Of a stretch of DNA of 64,000 bases, positions 42,915 through 52,522 are shown piece by piece. The notes below the pieces were generated by a model. The model did no database searches. It was not told where the DNA came from and worked only from the letters and a program-made list of their open reading frames with translations. Where the stretch lies: the NCBI GenBank assembly GCA_027486655.1, contig JAIXOR010000086.1, forward strand, positions 1 through 64,000, written 5' to 3'. The position numbers and the translations under genes were made by a program. The DNA comes from Verrucomicrobiaceae bacterium (GTDB lineage Bacteria > Verrucomicrobiota > Verrucomicrobiia > Verrucomicrobiales > Akkermansiaceae). Positions within the stretch are counted from its first letter, which is position 1. Each line of letters begins with the position of its first letter.

Positions 42915-43493
42915 ATGGACGAAGACGCTGGCATGGAGACCGGGGAGAGCGCGGAGAACGGTTGGATTGAATCCGCCCGGCGCGGCGATCTCGCGGCGTT
43001 TTCCAGGTTGGTGCTGAGCCATCAGGTGGCGGTGAGGGCGTTTCTCAGGACGCGCCTTCGCCGCAAGCATGAAGCGGAGGACCTGGCGCAGGAAACGTTT
43101 GTCACGGCCTGGAGACGGATCTCGGATTGTGATCCGGAGCGTCCTTTTGGTCCCTGGTTGCGTGGCATTGCGGAAAAGCACCTGCTGAACCACTTGCGCA
43201 AGTTCCGTGCGGAGCCCATCGGCGGTGACGAGGCCCTTCAGATGATGCTGGATCGCGAGAGCGAATCGTCCGTGCCGGAGTCCGACCTGATCGCCGCGCT
43301 TGGCGAATGCATCGAGCGGGTGGACAGCGGGTCCCGCGAACTGTTGATCGCCCGTTACACCGAGGGGCGCAGCATGGACGAACTTTGCGAGCGCAGCGGC
43401 AGCAAACACTCCGCCGTCACCATGAAACTCCACAGGCTGAGGATGGCCCTCGCCGCTTGTGTGGAGGCGAAACTCAACCGCATCGGGACATGA
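42915..43493 (+). CDS. ECF-type RNA polymerase sigma factor
   Basis: A 192-residue sigma-70-family protein with region 2 (DLAAFSRLVLSH, EAEDLAQETFVTAWRR, 75-90) and region 4 helix-turn-helix (RELLIARYTEGRSMDELCERSGS, then KLHRLRMAL). This is the planctomycete/verrucomicrobial ECF type that pairs with FecR-domain membrane proteins. The stop codon overlaps the start of the FecR-LamG gene (ATGA), as expected for a sigma/anti-sigma pair. It would direct transcription of envelope or carbohydrate-related genes in response to its partner. Confidence 0.9.
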   Translation: MDEDAGMETGESAENGWIESARRGDLAAFSRLVLSHQVAVRAFLRTRLRRKHEAEDLAQETFVTAWRRISDCDPERPFGPWLRGIAEKHLLNHLRKFRAEPIGGDEALQMMLDRESESSVPESDLIAALGECIERVDSGSRELLIARYTEGRSMDELCERSGSKHSAVTMKLHRLRMALAACVEAKLNRIGT

Positions 43494-45064
43494 AGGAGGG
43501 CGAGATCGATTGGCTTGTGACCCGTTTGCTTGAGGGCGAGGCGGACGCCAGCGAGGTCGCCCGGATCCGCGAGGCTTGCGCGAGCGATCCGGCTCTCCTC
43601 CGGCGTCTAGCCCGTGAGCGGGCTCTGCATGGTGCGGCGGGTCTGGTTTTGGAACCCGGCGATGAAGGCTCCCGGTTCGCCGCCGAGGTCATTGCGAGAG
43701 TGCGTGCCGGGGAGCCCCTCCCTGCGAACCGCGCGGTGGAGTCTCGTCCGATGAAGTTCCCCATCCGGGCCCTCGCCGCTGCGGCGGTGTTGGTTTTGTG
43801 CGGGCTCGCGTTTCTTCTGTCGGAAAGATCGTCGGGGGTGAGGCTTTCGCGGGGTGAGTCGATCGTCTGGTCTTCCGGGGGCGAGCCGTTCTCGCCGGGG
43901 GACCGCTTGTCGCAGGGGCGCACGATCGATTTGGAATCCGGGCTTGCCGAACTGGCTTTCCCGGCAGGTGTCTCGGTTTTGTTAGAAGGGCCGGCGAGAC
44001 TGACCGTGACGGGTGAAAAGAGTGCCCATCTCGATCACGGACGCCTTGTGGCCCGGGTGACCCGGCCGGAGGGCAGGGGATTTGTGATCGATGGTCCCAG
44101 CGGACGAGTGGTCGACCTGGGCACGGCCTTCGGCGTCAGCGTGGGCAGTGCCGGGGACATGGAGGTTCATGTCCTCGAAGGAAAGGTGGATGCCTTTTCG
44201 CGGCCGGGTGGCAGTCCGCTTGCTTCGTTGATTGAAAACGAGGCGCTCCGGATCGACGGGGTGGGGTCCTCGCGCATGGTGGCGGACGAGGGGGCCTTTG
44301 TCACCGACCTGCCTCCCGCACCCGGGAGGATGCCCGGGTTTGTGCGATGGTCATTTGATGAAGCGGAGGGAAACGTGCTGCGCAACTCGGGCAAAGGCCT
44401 AGCCGAGGATCGTGCGGATGCGCGCTTGCTTGAGGCGTCCGGCGGAGTTTCCTCCTCCGCGCGGCGGGTGGCGGGCCACAGCGGCGGTGCTCTGGCTTTT
44501 GATGGCGTCGACGACTTTGCCGAAAGCGGATTCGAAGGCATCTCCGGCCAGGCTCCGCGCACGGTTTCTCTTTGGGCAAGGATTCCTCCGGACCTGAAAA
44601 CGATCGAAAGCTACGCCATGGTTTCCTGGGGCGACGTTCGGGGGCAGGGAAGTGCCTGGCAGATTTCCATCAATCCGGAGGCCGCCGATGGACCGCTCGG
44701 CGCGTTGCGTGCAGGCACCGGACGGGCCGCGGTGGTGGGCAGCACCGACCTGCGCGACGGCCGCTGGCATCACCTCACTGTCGTGATGTATGGCGGTCTT
44801 GCTCCTTCCACGGCCACCCACGTGCTGCTTTATGTGGACGGCAAACTCGAATCCACCACCCGCAAATCGGTGCGGATGATCAACACCGGGTCGTCGCCGG
44901 ACGCCCGTGGAATTCTGTTAGGCCGCAATCTTTCCTTCGATCATCCGTCACCTCCGGACGCCCTGTTTTTCCGTGGCGAACTGGATGAAGTGCATGTGTT
45001 CTCCGCCGCACTCGACCAGCCGATGATCAAGCGCGTGATGCGCGGTTCCTTTTCCAATCCATGA
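43490..45064 (+). CDS. FecR-LamG membrane protein (probable anti-sigma/sensor)
   Basis: A 524-residue protein. Residues 1-85 are a cytosolic, acidic helical region beginning EIDWLVTRLLEGEA, typical of the part that contacts ECF sigma factors. A transmembrane helix follows (about 92-112). Residues 120-260 are a FecR beta domain (LDHGRLVARV, VVDLGTAFGVSVG, VHVLEGKV). Residues about 300-515 are a LamG/concanavalin-like lectin domain (GGALAFDGVDDFAES, HHLTVVMYGG, GELDEVHVFSAALD). The layout suggests a sensor that detects a glycan outside the inner membrane and controls the sigma factor. It is coupled to both flanking genes by ATGA overlaps. Confidence 0.88.
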   Translation: MKEGEIDWLVTRLLEGEADASEVARIREACASDPALLRRLARERALHGAAGLVLEPGDEGSRFAAEVIARVRAGEPLPANRAVESRPMKFPIRALAAAAVLVLCGLAFLLSERSSGVRLSRGESIVWSSGGEPFSPGDRLSQGRTIDLESGLAELAFPAGVSVLLEGPARLTVTGEKSAHLDHGRLVARVTRPEGRGFVIDGPSGRVVDLGTAFGVSVGSAGDMEVHVLEGKVDAFSRPGGSPLASLIENEALRIDGVGSSRMVADEGAFVTDLPPAPGRMPGFVRWSFDEAEGNVLRNSGKGLAEDRADARLLEASGGVSSSARRVAGHSGGALAFDGVDDFAESGFEGISGQAPRTVSLWARIPPDLKTIESYAMVSWGDVRGQGSAWQISINPEAADGPLGALRAGTGRAAVVGSTDLRDGRWHHLTVVMYGGLAPSTATHVLLYVDGKLESTTRKSVRMINTGSSPDARGILLGRNLSFDHPSPPDALFFRGELDEVHVFSAALDQPMIKRVMRGSFSNP

Positions 45065-47517
45065 ATCCCATGAAAATCCTGACCACCCTGCTAGCCGCGG
45101 CATTGCCGCTTGCCGCCGCCGAGCCACCATCGTGGAGCGGCGTCTATCCCCACCTGGCGTTCTTCAACGAGGAGGGCGAATGCGGAACCGGCGCCGTGGT
45201 GCCCTGGGCCGACCGCCTCTGGGTGATCACCTACGGTCCCCACCTGCCATTCGGTTCCACGGACAAGCTCTACGAAATCACTCCGGACCTCGCCCAGACG
45301 ATCCGCCCGGAAAGCGTCGGCGGCACACCCGCCAACCGGATGATCCACCGCGAGTCGAAACAATTGATCATCGGACCCTACTTCATTGACGAGAAGCGGA
45401 ACGTCCGGGTCGTTTCACCGAGGCTGATGCCGGGGAGGCATACCGGAAACGCCCGCCACCTTTCCGATCCGGCGGGCAAGGTGTATTTCGCGACCATGGA
45501 AGAAGGGCTTTACGAAGTGGATGTGAAGACTCTCGAGGTCACCGGCCTGATCAAGGATGCGAATCCCGCCAAGCCCGGGCAGACCGAGGAGAAACGCCCC
45601 GCAAGCATCTCCTCCCAGCTTCCCGGTTATCATGGCAAGGGACTCTATTCCGGCCAGGGACGGGTGATCTACGCGAACAATGGCGACCGCGCCAAGGAAG
45701 CGCTGGTGGATCCCCGCACGGCCAGCGGAGCGCTGGGCGAATGGTCCGGGAAAGGGGATTGGAAACTCGTTCGTCGCAACCAGTTCACCGAAGTCACCGG
45801 TCCCGGCGGCATCGAGGGAGCGAAGGATCCCGCCAAGGATCCGGTGTGGAGCATGGGCTGGGATTCCAAATCGCTCATTCTCATGCTGCTGGATGGCGGT
45901 GAGTGGACCTCCTTCCGCCTGCCCAAGGCGAGCCACTGCTACGATGGTGCGCACGGCTGGAACACCGAGTGGCCGCGGATCCGGGAAATCGGTGAGGAGC
46001 ATCTGTTAGGAACGATGCACGGCACCTTCTGGCGTTTTCCGAAGACCTTCTCCGCCGCCAACACCGCAGGCATTCGTCCCCGCGCCACCTACCTGCGGGT
46101 GATCGGCGACTTCTGCCGTTGGAACGACCGTCTTGTGTTCGGCTGCGATGACACCGCGAAGTCGGCGTTTCTCAATGCCAAGGACGGCGGCGACCTGCTC
46201 TATCCGCCCGGCCAGTCGCAATCGAATCTTTGGTTCGCATCGCCCTCGGTCTTCAAGGATCTGGGCCCCGCCATCGGCCGTGGTTCGGTTTGGCGGAATG
46301 ATACGGTAAGGGCCGGAGCGCTCTCCGATCCCTATCTTTTCGCCGGTTATGCAAGGCGCTGCCTCCACCTTTCGCATCGCTCCAAGTCCACGCTCGATCT
46401 CGTTCTTGAGACCGACCCCGAGGGCGATGGCAAGTGGGTGAAACTTCGTGAAGTGAAAGTGCCGGCCGCGTCGTCGACACGGGTGGACTTCCCGGAATCC
46501 ACACCCGGTGAATGGATCCGCATCCGCTGCCTTGGCGATGCGGAAGGGCTGCACGCATCCTTCGTTTACTCTGCTCCCGAAACGCGTGGAAGCACTCCGG
46601 ATCCGATGTTTTCAGGCCTCGCCGATGTCGATGCCGAAGGGGCTTCCACATCCGGATGGCTGCGTGCGCGTGGCAACAACCGCCGCAGCCTGCTGGTATC
46701 CGCATCATCAGCCGCCGGTGTGAAACCCGATGGCTCCGCCTGTTACGAACTCGATTCCTCGATGAAGCTTGTTCCGCTCGCCCAAGCACCCGCTCCGCAT
46801 GAGCTGCGACTTGGCACCCGCCCTCCTCACGGCAGCCTTCGTGTGGAGCCCTCCTCGGTGGTCTTCACGGATGAAAAGGGCGCGAACTGGCGGATTCCCC
46901 GCGGGTCGGATGGCTTTGACCGTCTCACGGAGAACGGCGCCCTCCGCGTCCAGCGCGAGGTTTCCACCGAGCGTTATCTCTTCAATTGCCATGGCAGCTT
47001 CTACGAACTCCCCACCGAGAATGCCGGCGGCTTTGCCAAGATCCGTCCGGTTTCCTCCCACCGTAAGGCCATCGGCGACTTCGCTTCCTACCGCGGACTG
47101 CTTGTCATGACCGGCATCGCCGCCAAGGCGGAAGGTCCGCGCATTGTCCGCTCCGAGGATGGCAAGGCCGCCGTCTGGCTGGGAGGCATCGACGATCTCT
47201 GGAAGTTTGGAAAACCCACAGGCACCGGCGGGCCCTGGCTCGATACCGGCGTCAGCGCGGGCAAGGCCTCGGACCCCTATCTCTTCGCCGGCTATGACCG
47301 CAAATCCCTCAAACTCTCGCACGATGCCACCTCGGAGGTGGTCATGCGTGTCGAGTTGGACGCCACCGGTGAAGGGGACTGGACGCTCTATCAGGAATTC
47401 CCGGTGAAAGCCGGGGAGACCCTCCGCCATGAGTTCCCGGAGGCCTGCCAGGCATACTGGCTGCGCGTGGTGCCCTCGGCCTCGTGCAAGGCCAGTGCGA
47501 TCCTCGAATACCGCTGA
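45061..47517 (+). CDS. Large secreted protein of unknown function
   Basis: An 818-residue protein with a signal peptide (MKILTTLLAAALPLAAAEP). The body is rich in beta strands, with a WADRLWVITYGPHLPFGSTDKLYEI opening broken by turns, LEEGLYEV-like strands and repeated DPYLFAGY segments (two copies, about 420 and 735), which suggests a beta-propeller-like N-terminal half followed by a repeat of the same fold. I recognise no named family. The start overlaps the stop of the FecR-LamG gene (ATGA), so it is part of the sigma/FecR operon and is likely the effector or substrate-binding product. A second Met lies three codons in. Confidence 0.75.
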   Translation: MNPMKILTTLLAAALPLAAAEPPSWSGVYPHLAFFNEEGECGTGAVVPWADRLWVITYGPHLPFGSTDKLYEITPDLAQTIRPESVGGTPANRMIHRESKQLIIGPYFIDEKRNVRVVSPRLMPGRHTGNARHLSDPAGKVYFATMEEGLYEVDVKTLEVTGLIKDANPAKPGQTEEKRPASISSQLPGYHGKGLYSGQGRVIYANNGDRAKEALVDPRTASGALGEWSGKGDWKLVRRNQFTEVTGPGGIEGAKDPAKDPVWSMGWDSKSLILMLLDGGEWTSFRLPKASHCYDGAHGWNTEWPRIREIGEEHLLGTMHGTFWRFPKTFSAANTAGIRPRATYLRVIGDFCRWNDRLVFGCDDTAKSAFLNAKDGGDLLYPPGQSQSNLWFASPSVFKDLGPAIGRGSVWRNDTVRAGALSDPYLFAGYARRCLHLSHRSKSTLDLVLETDPEGDGKWVKLREVKVPAASSTRVDFPESTPGEWIRIRCLGDAEGLHASFVYSAPETRGSTPDPMFSGLADVDAEGASTSGWLRARGNNRRSLLVSASSAAGVKPDGSACYELDSSMKLVPLAQAPAPHELRLGTRPPHGSLRVEPSSVVFTDEKGANWRIPRGSDGFDRLTENGALRVQREVSTERYLFNCHGSFYELPTENAGGFAKIRPVSSHRKAIGDFASYRGLLVMTGIAAKAEGPRIVRSEDGKAAVWLGGIDDLWKFGKPTGTGGPWLDTGVSAGKASDPYLFAGYDRKSLKLSHDATSEVVMRVELDATGEGDWTLYQEFPVKAGETLRHEFPEACQAYWLRVVPSASCKASAILEYR

Positions 47518-47530
47518 GATTCAGGAAGAC

Positions 47531-49612
47531 TCAAGGCTGCGCGAGATCCGCATCGGTCAGGATCTCGCGCGGCTGGTTCTTTTCCACCTTGTTGGACTGA
47601 TAGGAATCGGCGGAGAGGCCTTTTTCCAGGACCAGGCCGGGGCCCTGGTTGAGGATCGACTGATTGCCGGTGACCGCCACATTCGAGGCCGCGCCGCGCA
47701 CGACGATGCCGCCTAACAGGTTTCCCCGTGTGGTGTTGCCCGTCACCCTGCCGCCGGATGCGGAGCCCAGCACGATGCCGAATTCCCGGTTGCCGATCAA
47801 CTGGTTGCCCTCGATCACGACAGGGGAGGCGCCCGTGTCCGCATGGATGCCATTGCGGCTGTTGCCCTCGCAGCGGTTGTTGACCAGGGTCATGGACGCC
47901 CCGTTCCACGACTCGAAGCCGTTTTCGAAATTCTCGCGCGACTCGGACTCCCGCACCTCGATCACCGAGCCCGCGCCGATCGCGGCGGCACCATTCCATC
48001 CGTTCTCGCTGAAGCGGCAGCGCGCCACCAGGGCTTCGCCACCCTCGATCACGGCCAGACCGTGCCCGCTCGCCCCGCTGAAGTGGCAGTCTGAAAAGGA
48101 AGCCCCGCCGCCCCGAACCAGCACTGCGGAAAACCGGTCGGCCCCCTCCGCATGGAAGCTCTCATGACGGAACGCAATGCCCGTGATCCGGGCTCCCTTC
48201 GCCCCCGGACCTATGCTCAGCGCGCTGCCTTCCGTGGCCGGGCACTCGATGAAGGTTTTCGCGGAGCCCGCGCCTTGAAGTTCGATGGCGGCATTGACCA
48301 CCAGCGGCCCCTTCCAGGTCGTCTCGCCGAGCACGATCCGGTCGCGATCCCTCGCTGCGGCGAGCGCCTCCGCCGGAGTGGCGAAGTCACCGGGCACCCG
48401 CAACGTCCGCGTGTAAGACGCCATTTTCTCCAATCGTGCCGTGATCTCCGGATGACCGGGTGCGAGCGCCGCCGCCTCACGCAGCCAGTCCAGCGCTTCC
48501 TGGTCGAAGGTCCCGCGGTCCCGAGCCACCGCCTTTTCTAACAAATCCTGCGCCTTCGCCCGGTCCGCGGCTTCCTTTTCCATCGCCGCGCTTGCATCGC
48601 CGAGCAGCGCCTTGGCCTCCGCATCGCCGGGGGAGGTCTCCACCAGCTTGCGAAGCAGCACCGCCGCCTCGCTCCACCTGCGTTCTCCTAACAGTTTCCG
48701 GGAATCGGCCAGCGCGAGGTCCCTGGACTGGCTGGCTTTTGCGGAGTTGATCCGGCCCTGGATGGCGAGGGCTTCCTTGTCGTTGGGGTAGCGCTCCAGC
48801 ACGCGGTGCAGCGCGGTTTCCGCCTCGGTCAGTCGTCCCGCCTCCAGCTCGGCGATGGATTGCCCGGTCCAGTAGCCGATGAACTGCGTCTGCTCCTCGC
48901 TCATCCCGGCCTCGATGCTCCGGCGTCCCAGTTTGGCAAGTTCGGAACCGGGCATCAGGTCCTCGATCTCTGCAAAAGCCGCGGATGCCTCCTGCCAGCG
49001 GCGGTTCTCGACGTATTCCGACCCCAGCCGCTCCAACAGCGAGATGCGGGCCTGCATTTGCAGCATCCGGTTCTCCTCATGGCGGAAATACAACCATCCA
49101 CCCGCCGCCGCTCCTAACAGAAGCACGAGGGTCAGCGCGAAGCCGAAGGAACTCCGCTCCGCCTCCACCCGCCCGGCAACCGCGGGCTCGGGCTCGGGCT
49201 CGGGCTCGGGTGGCACCGTCGTGTCCTGCGTTTCCGGCTCCAGCACCTCGGTCTTGGCGGGAGGCTCCGGCGCGGAGTCCGGAAGGATGGCTTCCGGAGC
49301 CGGCGGAGCTGCCGGGGCTTCGGCGAGCACGGCGGTGGGTTCGGGCTTCTCTGGAACTTGCTCCGCCTGCCCTTCGGGGGAATCCGGCGATGCATCCGTC
49401 GTCATCACCGCCTGGGCATGTTCGCGCACTGCGGCCAGGGCGCGGTCGAATTCAACCAGACCTTCCTGGTAACGATCCGCCAGCACTGTGTTCGGTGCTG
49501 TCCTGACCATCTCGGCGATTCGCTCCCGCGCCGCGACGAATTCCTCCAGATGCGGGCTCGGATCCTCATCCGGTCCGAGTCCAAGGATTTTGCGAGCGTC
49601 ATTCAGGGTCAT
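47531..49612 (-). CDS. Single-pass membrane protein with TPR-like and parallel beta-helix domains
   Basis: A 693-residue protein. Residues 1-70 are a helical N-terminal domain (LNDARKILGLGPDEDPSPHL). Residues 75-150 are a Pro/Glu/Ala-rich linker with an EPEPEPEP run. One transmembrane helix follows (FALTLVLLLGAAAGGWLYF, 158-176). Residues about 180-400 are helical TPR-like repeats, and about 405-690 a right-handed parallel beta-helix (VIEGGEALVARCRFSENG, VIEGNQLIGNREFGIVLG), as in NosD/pectate-lyase-like proteins. It probably has a cytosolic N-terminus and external helical/beta-helix part. The function is unknown. It is convergent with the sigma/FecR operon. Confidence 0.78.
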   Translation of the reverse strand: MTLNDARKILGLGPDEDPSPHLEEFVAARERIAEMVRTAPNTVLADRYQEGLVEFDRALAAVREHAQAVMTTDASPDSPEGQAEQVPEKPEPTAVLAEAPAAPPAPEAILPDSAPEPPAKTEVLEPETQDTTVPPEPEPEPEPAVAGRVEAERSSFGFALTLVLLLGAAAGGWLYFRHEENRMLQMQARISLLERLGSEYVENRRWQEASAAFAEIEDLMPGSELAKLGRRSIEAGMSEEQTQFIGYWTGQSIAELEAGRLTEAETALHRVLERYPNDKEALAIQGRINSAKASQSRDLALADSRKLLGERRWSEAAVLLRKLVETSPGDAEAKALLGDASAAMEKEAADRAKAQDLLEKAVARDRGTFDQEALDWLREAAALAPGHPEITARLEKMASYTRTLRVPGDFATPAEALAAARDRDRIVLGETTWKGPLVVNAAIELQGAGSAKTFIECPATEGSALSIGPGAKGARITGIAFRHESFHAEGADRFSAVLVRGGGASFSDCHFSGASGHGLAVIEGGEALVARCRFSENGWNGAAAIGAGSVIEVRESESRENFENGFESWNGASMTLVNNRCEGNSRNGIHADTGASPVVIEGNQLIGNREFGIVLGSASGGRVTGNTTRGNLLGGIVVRGAASNVAVTGNQSILNQGPGLVLEKGLSADSYQSNKVEKNQPREILTDADLAQP

Positions 49613-49716
49613 AGGGGGCCTTCAAGGCATCCCTTCTCGCCCCCTTTCCGTCAATCGCGGAATCACCGGGACCCGCCCGAATCCCCCGAAAACCGTCCCT
49701 TCCTCCGCGCCGGCTC

Positions 49717-51354
49717 TCAGCCGATGAAACGCTGCACGATCGGCATGCGGCGGCCGATGCCGAAGGCCTTCGAGGTCACCCGCAGTCCCGGAGCGGCCTG
49801 GTGGCGCTTCCATTCGTTGAGGTCGACCCGCCGCTGGATCCAGCGCACGGTGGATTCCTCGTATCCGCGGGAAATGATTTCGTCCGGCGACAAATGGTGT
49901 TCGACGTAGAGTTCGAGGATCGCGTCCAGCACCTCGTAGGGAGGCAGGGTGTCCTGGTCCTTCTGGTCCGGCCGCAGCTCGGCGCTGGGTGGCTTGTCGA
50001 TGGTGTTCCAGGGGATGATTTCGCGCTCGCGGTTGATCCACCGCGCCACCTGATAGACGCGGGTTTTCGGCAGATCGGAGATCACGGCGAGGCCGCCGTT
50101 CATGTCGCCGTAGATCGTGCAGTATCCCACCGCCATCTCGCTCTTGTTGCCGGTGGTGAGCAGCAGGTGGTTCTCCTTGTTGGACAAGGCCATGAGCAGC
50201 AGCCCACGGATCCGCGCCTGCATGTTCTCCTCGGTGACGTCCTCCGGTTTTCCTTCGAAGACCGGTTGCATCGTCCGCTTCACCGCCTCGAAGGATTCGA
50301 CGATTGAGACCTCGTCGCAACGGATTCCAAGGTTCCTGGCGAGGGCGAAGGAATCGTCCACGCTGCCCCGCGAGGAGTAGGGGCTGGGCAGGGTGAGACC
50401 GCGCACGTTTTCCGGGCCCAGAGCCTCGGCCGCGATCACCGCCGTGAGTGCGGAATCGATCCCGCCGCTGAGGCCGAGGCACACGCTGCTGAAGCCACAC
50501 TTCGTCACGTAGTCCCGCAATCCCATGACCAGCGCCTGATGGATCTGCCGGTTTTCATCCTCATCGAGCGCTGCGTCGTTCTCAACCTGCGCCGTTGCAT
50601 CCACCACCCGGCAGACCTCGGAAAATCCGGGAAACTGCGCGCTGATCCGCCCGTTCGCCCCCGCGACCAGCGAGTGGCCGTCGAAGATCAACTGATCGTT
50701 GGCCCCGCAGGTGTTGCAATAGACCACGGGCACCTTCGCCTTGTGGGCGATGCCCCCGATCATCGCACGCCTCATCAGCGGCTTGCCGAGATGGAAGGGC
50801 GAGGCGCTGAGGTTGAGCAGTAGGTCGATCCCCTTCGCGCACAATTCCTCCACCGGGTCCCGGTCGTAGGTCGGCCGTTGCAGGTAGTCCTCGGTCCAGA
50901 TGTCTTCGCAGATCGTCACGCCGATCCGCCGGCCCTTCCAGATCACGGGCTCGCAGCGATCGCCGGGTTCGAAGTAGCGGCGCTCGTCAAACACATCGTA
51001 GGTTGGCAGCAGGGTTTTCCAAATCCGGTGCACGATCCTTCCTCCCTCCAGCCAGGCCACCGCATTGCGGAATGGCTTGCCGGGGTTTCCGGGGTGGTGG
51101 TGATCCACATAGCCCACCAGCAGCGGAACCTCGCGGCTCTCACCGGCCAGGTAGTCCAGGGCCTGCAGGCAGCGCGGCACAAACTGCGACTTGAACACCA
51201 GATCGCGCGGCGGATAACCGACCAGTGACAACTCCGGCGTGATCACCAATTCCGCACCCGCATCGAGGCACTCCCGGTAAGCTGCCAGGATTTTCTTCGC
51301 GTTCCCGGGGAAATCCCCGACCACCGGATTGATTTGCGCGATGCCGATCTTCAT
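49717..51354 (-). CDS. nadE: Glutamine-dependent NAD+ synthetase
   Basis: A 545-residue two-domain enzyme that amidates nicotinic acid adenine dinucleotide to NAD+ using glutamine. The N-terminal nitrilase-type glutaminase has the triad Glu41 (TPELSLVGYPP), Lys113 (WKTLLPTYD) and Cys149 (VTICEDIW). The C-terminal synthetase has the PP-loop LGLSGGIDSALT (SGGIDS at 296-301), followed by LTTGNKSEMAVGY, all family-typical. Length is normal for the fused form. Confidence 0.96.
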   Translation of the reverse strand: MKIGIAQINPVVGDFPGNAKKILAAYRECLDAGAELVITPELSLVGYPPRDLVFKSQFVPRCLQALDYLAGESREVPLLVGYVDHHHPGNPGKPFRNAVAWLEGGRIVHRIWKTLLPTYDVFDERRYFEPGDRCEPVIWKGRRIGVTICEDIWTEDYLQRPTYDRDPVEELCAKGIDLLLNLSASPFHLGKPLMRRAMIGGIAHKAKVPVVYCNTCGANDQLIFDGHSLVAGANGRISAQFPGFSEVCRVVDATAQVENDAALDEDENRQIHQALVMGLRDYVTKCGFSSVCLGLSGGIDSALTAVIAAEALGPENVRGLTLPSPYSSRGSVDDSFALARNLGIRCDEVSIVESFEAVKRTMQPVFEGKPEDVTEENMQARIRGLLLMALSNKENHLLLTTGNKSEMAVGYCTIYGDMNGGLAVISDLPKTRVYQVARWINREREIIPWNTIDKPPSAELRPDQKDQDTLPPYEVLDAILELYVEHHLSPDEIISRGYEESTVRWIQRRVDLNEWKRHQAAPGLRVTSKAFGIGRRMPIVQRFIG

Positions 51355-51453
51355 GAGCGCCGCAAGGGAACACCGGAGCCTCCCACGCGCAAAGGCAAAA
51401 ACCCGCCTTTGACGCCCCGCTTCCTTCCTGCCACCTATCGCTCACCGCCTTCC

Positions 51454-52485
51454 ATGGACGATCCCACACCCAGACCTCCCCGACGCAAGCGCTACGCCGG
51501 TAAAAACCCGCGGCGTTTCGAGGACAAATACAAGGAACACGACCCGCTCCGCTTCGCCGACACGGTCGCCAAGGTGCTTGCCTCCGGAAAAACCCCGGCC
51601 GGATCCCACGTTCCAATCCTCGTCGAGGAGTGTCTCGATGCCCTCCGCCTCTCCCCGGGCATGACCGGGGTCGATTGCACGCTGGGATACGGGGGACATG
51701 CTCTCCGCATCCTCGACCGCATCCAGCCCGGTGGGTTTCTGATCGGCTTGGATCAGGACCCGATCGAGCTTCCGAAAACCGAGGCACGCATCCGCCAGGC
51801 CGGGCATGCGCCTGATGCCTTCGCCGCCATTCGTTCGAACTACGCCGGCATCGCCAAGGTGCTCGCCGGCCATGCCCCGGGTGGTGCGGATTTCATTTTC
51901 GCGGACCTCGGTTGTTCGTCCATGCAGTTCGACGATCCCTCACGCGGCTTCAGTTTCAAACACGAGGGGCCGCTCGACATGCGCATGAACCCCCAAAAAG
52001 GCTTGTCCGCTGCCGATTGGATCGCACGCATTTCCGCGGACGATCTTGCCGATGCGCTTGCCAGTCACTCGGACGAACCCCGCGCGGAGGAACTCGCCGC
52101 CATTCTCGCCGGGCAATCCTATCCCACAACCACCGCGCTTGCCGCCGCCGTGCGCACCGCCACGGCTGCCGATCCGGAAACCCAGGACCTCACCGTGCGT
52201 CGTGTCTTCCAGGCCATCCGCATCGCCGTGAACGAGGAGTTCACCGCGCTCGACATGTTTCTGCGCGCCCTCCCGTTTTCTCTCAAACCGGGTGGCCGTG
52301 CCGCCATCCTCACCTTCCACTCGGGCGAGGACCGTCGGGTCAAGAAGTCGTTCCAAGCCCATCACCGCGACGGCGTCTTCTCCCAGATCAGCGATGGCGT
52401 CATCGTCGCAAGCTCCGAAGAACGGCGGCTCAACCCCCGATCCACCCCGGCCAAACTCCGCTGGGCGGAACGGGCCGGCGCTTGA
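51454..52485 (+). CDS. rsmH: 16S rRNA (cytosine-1402-N4)-methyltransferase RsmH
   Basis: A 343-residue SAM-dependent enzyme that methylates N4 of C1402 in 16S rRNA. The SAM site includes DCTLGYGGHA (74-83) and LIGLDQDP. Other RsmH blocks are FADLGCSSMQFDD, GPLDMRMNP, RRVFQAIRIAVNEEF and LTFHSGEDRRVKKSF. A basic extension of about 40 residues precedes the usual start. In many bacteria rsmH opens the division/cell-wall cluster, but no mraZ, ftsL or mur genes follow here. It is divergent from nadE. Confidence 0.95.
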   Translation: MDDPTPRPPRRKRYAGKNPRRFEDKYKEHDPLRFADTVAKVLASGKTPAGSHVPILVEECLDALRLSPGMTGVDCTLGYGGHALRILDRIQPGGFLIGLDQDPIELPKTEARIRQAGHAPDAFAAIRSNYAGIAKVLAGHAPGGADFIFADLGCSSMQFDDPSRGFSFKHEGPLDMRMNPQKGLSAADWIARISADDLADALASHSDEPRAEELAAILAGQSYPTTTALAAAVRTATAADPETQDLTVRRVFQAIRIAVNEEFTALDMFLRALPFSLKPGGRAAILTFHSGEDRRVKKSFQAHHRDGVFSQISDGVIVASSEERRLNPRSTPAKLRWAERAGA

Positions 52486-52522
52486 GGAAAATCCCACGGG
52501 TTTCATCCCTCGCGGCGACGTT

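Noticed and set aside
49180..49212. GAGCCC-type microsatellite
   Set aside because: It merely encodes the Pro-Glu linker of the beta-helix membrane protein; low-complexity linkers of this kind are common.
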